In this document: positions 59,009 through 64,000 of the stretch, one piece after another
How the letters are laid out: each line of letters starts with the position of its first letter
Numbering within the stretch: position 1 is the first letter of the stretch
Assembly (NCBI RefSeq): GCF_003807585.1
Contig: NZ_RMBX01000002.1
Location: forward strand, 434,001 to 498,000
Source of the DNA: Chitinophaga barathri
GTDB lineage: Bacteria; Bacteroidota; Bacteroidia; Chitinophagales; Chitinophagaceae
Reading direction: 5' to 3'
Length of the DNA stretch: 64,000 nucleotides
Made by a program: the position numbers and the translations under genes
Notes under the pieces: generated by a model
The model's database searches: none
What the model saw: only the letters and a program-made list of their open reading frames with translations
What the model was told of the DNA's origin: nothing

Positions 59009-60646
59009 TTACCAAAACACCGTATACAGCGCCGTCAATATCCCGCAGATGATCACGGACATCACCACAAAAGAAGGCGATACGCGGAACAGCGACTTGT
59101 CTATCTCGATCGGCGACGCTTCCTCCGACTTCGGCTTCATCAGGCTGATCACGATCATTACGCCCAGGATAAGCCCAAAGGTGATGGACATACGGTCCAG
59201 GAAAGGAAAGTCCGGGAACCAGCCTCCCGTCCATACAGGCAGGAATTTGAGCACCGTCGAGATCGGGATGGTGAGCAAAGCGCCGGTAAGCGCCGCTCCC
59301 GCGGTGGTGCGTTTCCAGAAAAAACCCATCAGGAAAATAGCCAGTACGCCCGGGGAAATGAATCCTACATATTCCTGTATGAACTGGTACGCCTGGTCCA
59401 GCGATTTGAGGGCGGGCGTCACGATCGCAGCGATCAGCATCGCAATGATCACCGCGTATTTCCCTACGCTCACCAGTTGTTTTTCGGAAGCGTTTTTATT
59501 AAAGAACTTCTTGTAGATATCCAGCGAAAAGATCGTGGAAATACTGTTCGCCTTACCCGCCAGCGAAGCCACAATAGCCGCCGTGAGTGCGGCGAAGGCG
59601 ACCCCTTTCAGGCCGGGCGGCAGCAGGTTCATGAGGGTGGGATAAGCATGATCCGGTTTTACTTTTTTCACACCGTCCACTACCCCCATCATTTCTTCCT
59701 GGAACATGCCGTTTTTGTGCAGTACAAACATTACGATGCCCGGCAAAACGGCTATCACCGGCACCAGCAGCTTCAGGAAAGCAGCGAACAAAATGCCGTT
59801 GCGGGCCGTCTTCAGGTCCGCGCCCAGCGCGCGCTGCGTGATATACTGGTTGCAGCCCCAATAGGCCAGGTTGTTGATCCACATGCCGCCGATCAGTACA
59901 GACAGGCCGGGGAGGTCTTTATAATAAGGATTGCTTTTATCGAATATCATGTGAAAATGCTCTGGCGCTTCTTTTCTCAACACTCCCAACCCTTTCCAGA
60001 TATCGCCGTCGTATCCGAAACGGTCCGCGAGCAGGTCCAGCGCGAGATAAGTGGTGACCAGCCCGCCGAGGATGAGCACCAGTACCTGCACCACATCCGT
60101 ATAACCGATCACTTTCATGCCTCCCAGCGTGACCAGCACGGCAAAGACGCTCAGCCCCGCAATACACCATTCAAAAGAAATAGTGGAAATGGAAGCGATG
60201 GCCAGCGCGCCGAGGTAGATAATGGACGTGAGGTTCACAAATACATACACCAGCAGCCAGAAAACGGCCATGACGGTGCTCACCTTGTCGTTGTAACGTT
60301 TGGCGAGGAACTGCGGCATGGTGTAGATCTTGTTCTTCAGGTACAGGGGGATAAACACGACGGCCACGATAATGAGCGTGGCGGCGGCCATCCATTCGTA
60401 GGTGGAAATGGCCAGCCCCAGGGCGAAGCCTGAGCCGGACATGCCGATAAAATGTTCCGCGGAGATATTGGATGCGATCAGCGAGGCCCCGATGGCCCAC
60501 CAGGTGAGCGAACCTTCCGCCAGGAAAAAATCCTTGGAGTCCGTGGTGGCGGATTTCTTTTTGTGATAAACGTAATACCCGTAGGCTGCAACAGAGATAA
60601 AATAAATGAAAAAGACGATGTAGTCAGCGAGATGCAGTTTGTTCAT
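59009..60646 (-). CDS. Sodium:solute symporter (SSS family), probably for myo-inositol or a related polyol or sugar
   Basis: This is a 545-residue inner-membrane protein with 13-14 transmembrane helices, beginning LADYIVFFIYFISVAAYGYY. Signature elements of the SSS family are visible: WWAIGASLIASNISAEHFIGMSG (the unwound helix 1 region), YTMPQFLAKRYN and the TM8/TM9 motif GLKGVAFAALTAAIVASLAGKAN(S). The gene is 118 bp downstream of inositol oxygenase on the same strand, separated by a strong hairpin. The LacI regulator next door is divergent. This places the symporter in a myo-inositol uptake and oxidation unit. Glucose, glucuronate or other sugars remain possible because SSS substrate cannot be read from the sequence. 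Confidence 0.9.
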   Translation of the reverse strand: MNKLHLADYIVFFIYFISVAAYGYYVYHKKKSATTDSKDFFLAEGSLTWWAIGASLIASNISAEHFIGMSGSGFALGLAISTYEWMAAATLIIVAVVFIPLYLKNKIYTMPQFLAKRYNDKVSTVMAVFWLLVYVFVNLTSIIYLGALAIASISTISFEWCIAGLSVFAVLVTLGGMKVIGYTDVVQVLVLILGGLVTTYLALDLLADRFGYDGDIWKGLGVLRKEAPEHFHMIFDKSNPYYKDLPGLSVLIGGMWINNLAYWGCNQYITQRALGADLKTARNGILFAAFLKLLVPVIAVLPGIVMFVLHKNGMFQEEMMGVVDGVKKVKPDHAYPTLMNLLPPGLKGVAFAALTAAIVASLAGKANSISTIFSLDIYKKFFNKNASEKQLVSVGKYAVIIAMLIAAIVTPALKSLDQAYQFIQEYVGFISPGVLAIFLMGFFWKRTTAGAALTGALLTIPISTVLKFLPVWTGGWFPDFPFLDRMSITFGLILGVMIVISLMKPKSEEASPIEIDKSLFRVSPSFVVMSVIICGILTALYTVFW

Positions 60647-60677
60647 GTGTGGAATCAGAAGGTTAGGTTAGTAAAAG

Positions 60678-60721
60678 ATTTCCCGCAGAGGGCTTCACAT
60701 GAGCGTTTCTCTGCGGGAAAT
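60678..60721 (-). terminator. Hairpin between inositol oxygenase and symporter genes
   Basis: ATTTCCCGCAGAG (60678-60690) pairs perfectly with CTCTGCGGGAAAT (60709-60721), loop 18 nt. No long U-tract follows on the minus strand (it reads CTTTTACTAACC), so it may attenuate or stabilise rather than end the transcript. Confidence 0.55.
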
Positions 60722-60764
60722 TACTGAAGTTGGAGCGTACTTCGCTGAAGTATCAAATGAAGTA

Positions 60765-61658
60765 TTAGAATTTTAACGTAGACGGGAGGTATTTGGCCAC
60801 CAGGTCCTCATAATAAGGCCTGAGCACTTTCCAATCCGGGGGTGTGGGATTTTTGGAATAAAGGTCGTAAGGGTTGAAGAGTTTTACCCAGTGCAGCATT
60901 TCGCGGTCATGATCGTCCAGCAGCTGGCTGTAGGCGCCTTCGCGGTGCCAGGCATAAAAGGAATGGTAACGAAGCATGTAGAGGCCCTGCTCGGGGATAC
61001 GGCCCTTCAGCATCTGGTATACGTATTCGTCGTGGCCCCAGGACATATCCACGTTCCGCAGGCCGCAACCTTCCTTGTACACGCCGGTGGGCGTCTGGTA
61101 CTCGGGGTTGTTGTAATCGGGGTTGTTTTTGAAGAACTCCGGGTACACAACTTTATCTGAATATTGAACGCCTACAGGGAAGGTATCGCCCACTACGGCC
61201 CATTGCGGTTCACCGAAGAGGCAGAGTACCTTGCCCATGTCGTGCATGAGGCCCACGAGCACCATCCAGTCCGGGTGGCCGTCCCTGCGGATGGCTTCGG
61301 AGGTCTGGAGGAGGTGCTGGAACTGGTCCAGGTCCGTATCAGGGTCTGAGTCATCCACGAGCTGGTTCAGGAAGTCGAAGGCCTGCCAGACGGGCATTTC
61401 CTTTTTGTCAAATTTCAGGTAGTCCGCTCTTTTCTGCTGAACAAACTCGTAGGTTTGATACGTGTGATTGAGGCGGTAAAATTCTTTAACGGTGTCTCTC
61501 TGGGGGGAATCATAGTTCCTGTATTCATCCGTGGATTTATCGGTGGCAATGCTATCCGGGTCAGGATAACGTTCCAGTACGGCGTCTTCCCATTCATCGA
61601 GGCTGTTGAGCGGGTTAATCTCCTTAGCGGTAAATGATGAATTTTGAATTGTTGCCAT
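60765..61658 (-). CDS. Inositol oxygenase (MIOX)
   Basis: This 297-residue diiron enzyme cleaves myo-inositol with O2 to D-glucuronate. The HD-domain fold residues are visible: RRDGHPDWMVLVGLMHDMGKVL (metal His and His-Asp), PQWAVVGDTFPVG, MSWGHDEYVYQML (His-Asp), and LRYHSFYAWHREGAY (His, Tyr and substrate-binding). C-terminal VKLFNPYDLYSK and YYEDLVAKYLPSTLKF are as in animal and plant enzymes. MIOX is best known from eukaryotes; Bacteroidota are one of the bacterial groups that carry it. It lies in a divergent pair with a LacI regulator and upstream of an SSS symporter. No uronate-catabolism gene is in the window, so glucuronate use is presumably encoded elsewhere. Confidence 0.95.
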   Translation of the reverse strand: MATIQNSSFTAKEINPLNSLDEWEDAVLERYPDPDSIATDKSTDEYRNYDSPQRDTVKEFYRLNHTYQTYEFVQQKRADYLKFDKKEMPVWQAFDFLNQLVDDSDPDTDLDQFQHLLQTSEAIRRDGHPDWMVLVGLMHDMGKVLCLFGEPQWAVVGDTFPVGVQYSDKVVYPEFFKNNPDYNNPEYQTPTGVYKEGCGLRNVDMSWGHDEYVYQMLKGRIPEQGLYMLRYHSFYAWHREGAYSQLLDDHDREMLHWVKLFNPYDLYSKNPTPPDWKVLRPYYEDLVAKYLPSTLKF

Positions 61659-61747
61659 GGCAAGTATTTTGTAAATTAAGTGATTAGTTGAACACTATAA
61701 TTTCGGTCATTTTTGAGGATTTTCATATCACGCCACCGCTTTATTTA

Positions 61748-61761
61748 CGAAACCGGTTTCG
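61748..61761. promoter_or_regulatory. LacI-family operator-like palindrome between miox and the regulator gene
   Basis: CGAAACCGGTTTCG is a perfect 14-bp palindrome with the central CG expected for LacI/GalR-type operators. It lies 89 bp upstream of the miox ATG and 53 bp upstream of the regulator ATG, in the only shared promoter region. No second copy is evident in this interval. Confidence 0.7.
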
Positions 61762-61813
61762 CTGGAATACCGGTATTTAGGGCTAATTTAGCATCGTAAG
61801 GACTTATCAACCA

Positions 61814-62815
61814 ATGAAACAGATCAATATCAAGGCGCTGGCGCAGGAACTGAACCTTTCCGTTTCCACCATCTCGAAAGCCCTTCGGGACAGTTACGAG
61901 ATCAGTGATGAAACGAAACACCGTGTGCTGGAGCTGGCCGCCAAACTGAATTATACGCCCAATCCTTACGCCAGTAGTTTGCGTGGCAAAAAAAGCAGGA
62001 ATATCGCCATCGTGATTCCCGAAGTGGCGGACAGCTTTTTTTCGCAGGCCATCAACGGTATTGAGAGTGTGGCCAAAGGAAAGGGATATCATGTGCTCAT
62101 TTGCCTCACGCACGAAAATTACGAGCACGAGCAGGCCATCCTGAAAGAGTTCCAGAGCGGCCGGGTGGACGGGGTGCTGATGTCCGTATCCAGTGAAACG
62201 GCCAGCGGCGGGCATATCCAGGAGCTGATCGCCAAAGAGGTGCCCGTTGTTTTTTTTGACCGCGCACTGAACGGCGTAGCGGCCGCCCGCATCGTAACGG
62301 ACGATTTCCAGAGCGGTTACAATGCCACCGCTCACCTTATAGAACAGGGTTGCCGGAACATCGCTTTCCTGGGCGTGTCCAGCCAACTGTCCATCAGCAA
62401 CGACCGCATGGCGGGTTACCGCAAAGCGATGGAGGAAAAAGGACTGCCCTTCCGGGAAGTATACTGCTCTTCCTCCCCGGAGGACAATCATACCCTTGTC
62501 ACGGACCTGCTGCGGCAGCACGGCAGGCCGGACGGCATCCTGGCTTCCGTGGAAAAACTGGCCACATCCGTTTACCAGGCCTGCGCGGAATTGCAGCTCA
62601 GCATGCCCGCCGATGTGAAGCTGGTATGTTTTTCCAACCTGGGCATCGCCGCCATGCTCTATCCTTCACTTACTACCGTTACCCAACCGGCGTTTGAGAT
62701 GGGCAAAGCCGCTGCGGCCACATTGCTGAAACTGCTGGAGAAAAAACATACCGATCCGTCCGGGCTGGATATGGTGATACCGTCTGAGCTGATCAGGAGG
62801 GGGTCTTCGTTGTAA
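61814..62815 (+). CDS. LacI-family transcriptional regulator
   Basis: This is a 333-residue repressor. The N-terminal helix-turn-helix is NIKALAQELNLSVSTISKAL (residues 4-23). The hinge helix region NYTPNPYASSLRGKKSRNI is followed by the periplasmic-binding-protein-like effector domain (NIAIVIPEVADSFFSQAING, about 62 on), with VDGVLMSVSSETASG, VPVVFFDRALNG, DDFQSGYNATAHLIEQG and NDRMAGYRKAMEEKG. The C-terminal TQPAFEMGKAAAATLLKLL matches the family. The gene is divergent from miox and an SSS symporter, with a palindrome between, so it probably represses that unit until inositol or a metabolite arrives. Its ligand is an inference from context. Confidence 0.94.
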   Translation: MKQINIKALAQELNLSVSTISKALRDSYEISDETKHRVLELAAKLNYTPNPYASSLRGKKSRNIAIVIPEVADSFFSQAINGIESVAKGKGYHVLICLTHENYEHEQAILKEFQSGRVDGVLMSVSSETASGGHIQELIAKEVPVVFFDRALNGVAAARIVTDDFQSGYNATAHLIEQGCRNIAFLGVSSQLSISNDRMAGYRKAMEEKGLPFREVYCSSSPEDNHTLVTDLLRQHGRPDGILASVEKLATSVYQACAELQLSMPADVKLVCFSNLGIAAMLYPSLTTVTQPAFEMGKAAAATLLKLLEKKHTDPSGLDMVIPSELIRRGSSL

Positions 62816-62956
62816 CTGCTCTTATTTGTTGGTGTTAATTCTGGATGCCTGGTATCGGGCATTAGGATAGTATTGTGTAAATTAGGGGCTATCATTGGCG
62901 CAGAATGAGCGCTTTTGCGGTGCTTATCCCGATATCTAACCACAAATCAGATCCAC

Positions 62957-64000
62957 ATGCTGAAATCCCTTCTCCTGGCGGTCCTTATGGGCATTATCGC
63001 GTTCCCTTGTTACAGCCAGCATGCGGACCGCACCATTCCGTACAAGCAGCTGGATGCGGTGACCGATTCCCTGAACGCCTTTCTGATAAGGGAGCTGGCT
63101 ATTCCAGGAACGCTACCAGAGCAGGCAAACGACTATTTTCAGAGGGCCACCATTGATGGCCGGCCATGCAATCTCCTTTTTGGTGTCGATTCTCTAATTA
63201 TAAATGACACCCTCCTGATCAACACTTCGAAGAGGGGTGATACGTCAAAAATCATTTTTCAAAAGCTTCATTTTACCAAGCGGGTCATAATTCTGGGTGA
63301 CGAATTAAATAGAGAGATTGAATTCAGGTACTGCTATTTTGAACAACCTGTTTACATCCTTGGTCATTTCAACAAAAAAATCGAGTTCTACCGAAACATT
63401 TTTGACGATAATTTCCGGCTAGGCACACCAGACACTGATAAGCTTGACCTTTCGGCCATCACTGAATTTTCGAAAGAATTTTCACTTCGGCAGAATGTGT
63501 TTATGAAGTCCTTTATGGCATTGCAATCCGGGTTTAAGGATGACATCTATTTCTACAACAATCTTTTTAACCAGATAGAAATTACGGGCTGTATTTTTCA
63601 CAAAACCTTTCGTAGCCTGAGCGACAAAATACAGGGACATGCAAAGATTTTTTCTGTGAGATGCTTTAGGGATTTTGGTTTCTGGAACTGTAAATTTCAA
63701 TCCAGTTTCAGGATCACCAATTCATGGTTTTCTCAAAATCTTTCGCTGGCCAAATGCGGGATAAACAGGAAAAAAGCCGGGGAAAAGTCCCCTGAGGACG
63801 GCCTGATCTATCGATGCCACTTCTCAAAGATATTGAACTTCGATGCCTCAGACATTCAGCATCTCAAGATCCATAACTCGTTCTTCAAAAAAGATTCTTC
63901 TGCGCTTTTATTGACACACAGTTCCATCAATAGCCTGGAAGTGACCACCACTACATATCCATACCTGATAGACTTGTCCAATACAACCATCAGTGATACC
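62957..64000 (+). CDS. Exported beta-helix-like protein, incomplete at window end
   Basis: The ORF is open for all 348 codons to the last base and continues beyond. It begins with a signal peptide (KSLLLAVLMGIIAFPCYSQ) starting at the ATG at 62957. The first 120 residues contain a helical stretch (KQLDAVTDSLNAFLIRELAI) and then a series of short strands ending in aromatic residues: IEFRYCYFEQPVYILGHF, IEFYRNIFDDNF, DIYFYNNLFNQIEITGCIFH, FWNCKFQSSFRITNSWF. The spacing of FxxCxF or FxNxxF units about 20 residues apart suggests a right-handed beta-helix or pentapeptide-like solenoid. No catalytic motif is recognised. The preceding 141 bp separate it from the LacI gene; no link is evident. Confidence 0.7.
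   Translation, partial: MLKSLLLAVLMGIIAFPCYSQHADRTIPYKQLDAVTDSLNAFLIRELAIPGTLPEQANDYFQRATIDGRPCNLLFGVDSLIINDTLLINTSKRGDTSKIIFQKLHFTKRVIILGDELNREIEFRYCYFEQPVYILGHFNKKIEFYRNIFDDNFRLGTPDTDKLDLSAITEFSKEFSLRQNVFMKSFMALQSGFKDDIYFYNNLFNQIEITGCIFHKTFRSLSDKIQGHAKIFSVRCFRDFGFWNCKFQSSFRITNSWFSQNLSLAKCGINRKKAGEKSPEDGLIYRCHFSKILNFDASDIQHLKIHNSFFKKDSSALLLTHSSINSLEVTTTTYPYLIDLSNTTISDT

Noticed and set aside
58976..60433. 485-codon plus-strand frame opposite the symporter gene
   Set aside because: His/Arg/Gln-rich composition typical of an antisense shadow of a membrane protein gene.
1..64000. tRNA or rRNA genes, prophage, integrase
   Set aside because: No such gene was recognised in any intergenic region on reading both strands; a tRNAscan run would be decisive.

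Overview
The window looks like chromosome of a Chitinophaga-like member of the Bacteroidota (order Chitinophagales). Evidence seen in the sequence: two SusC/SusD pairs, lipoproteins with SusD-style lipoboxes, a type IX secretion C-terminal sorting domain, RHS proteins with a DUF6443-type N-terminus, a LytS/LytTR two-component pair with TPR repeats, a long-form IspH, and many promoters of the TTTG / TAnnTTTG type instead of the sigma70 -35/-10 type. Most genes are on the minus strand. No rRNA, tRNA, CRISPR array, integrase or transposase was found.

Layout. 1-3.5 kb: siroheme and assimilatory sulfite reduction genes behind a leader that holds a 13-codon Cys-Cys peptide ORF and a terminator hairpin (attenuator candidate). 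3.7-9.4 kb: HAD phosphatase, an intergenic array with an 11-bp period, and a SusCD pair. 9.5-23 kb: mostly housekeeping and signalling genes (ribosomal protein S1, rhomboid protease, hybrid histidine kinase, DUF3472 and DUF4251 proteins, IspH, TPR-kinase/LytTR pair, cytidylate kinase). Between the kinase and cmk there is a stretch of about 500 nt without an ORF, with its own promoter and a strong terminator: a candidate structured non-coding RNA. 22.5-27.5 kb: three exported proteins in a row, one with a T9SS sorting domain and two paralogous ones. 28-36.8 kb: ClpC, STAS protein, RNase Z, DUF3575 outer-membrane protein, a second and longer 11-bp-period array, a Chitinophaga-type conserved hypothetical protein, DapA and AccA.

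37-47.2 kb is an AT-rich accessory island: a DUF6934-like protein with a four-cysteine insert, translationally coupled to a 53-residue ORF; a patchwork of gene fragments copied from two genes elsewhere in the window; two paralogous small proteins lying directly behind a 1500-residue RHS protein whose C-terminus carries a zinc-metallopeptidase HELIH motif (effector plus tandem immunity candidates); and a second large RHS-type protein.

47.3-57 kb: SGNH hydrolase and kynureninase, then a five-gene SusC-SusD-metallopeptidase-DUF4302-collagen-like lipoprotein cluster. 57.3-64 kb: Rdx-family selenoprotein-like protein, a Fic protein preceded by an array of palindromic operator-like sites, an inositol unit (SSS symporter, inositol oxygenase, LacI regulator with a 14-bp palindrome in the divergent promoter region), and an incomplete beta-helix-like exported protein at the right edge.

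The best candidates for something not yet described are the Cys-Cys leader attenuator, the two 11-bp-period arrays, the orphan structured RNA at 21.2-21.7 kb, and the DUF6934/53-residue pair. All functional statements rest on reading the sequence and on recalled family knowledge; no searches were run.
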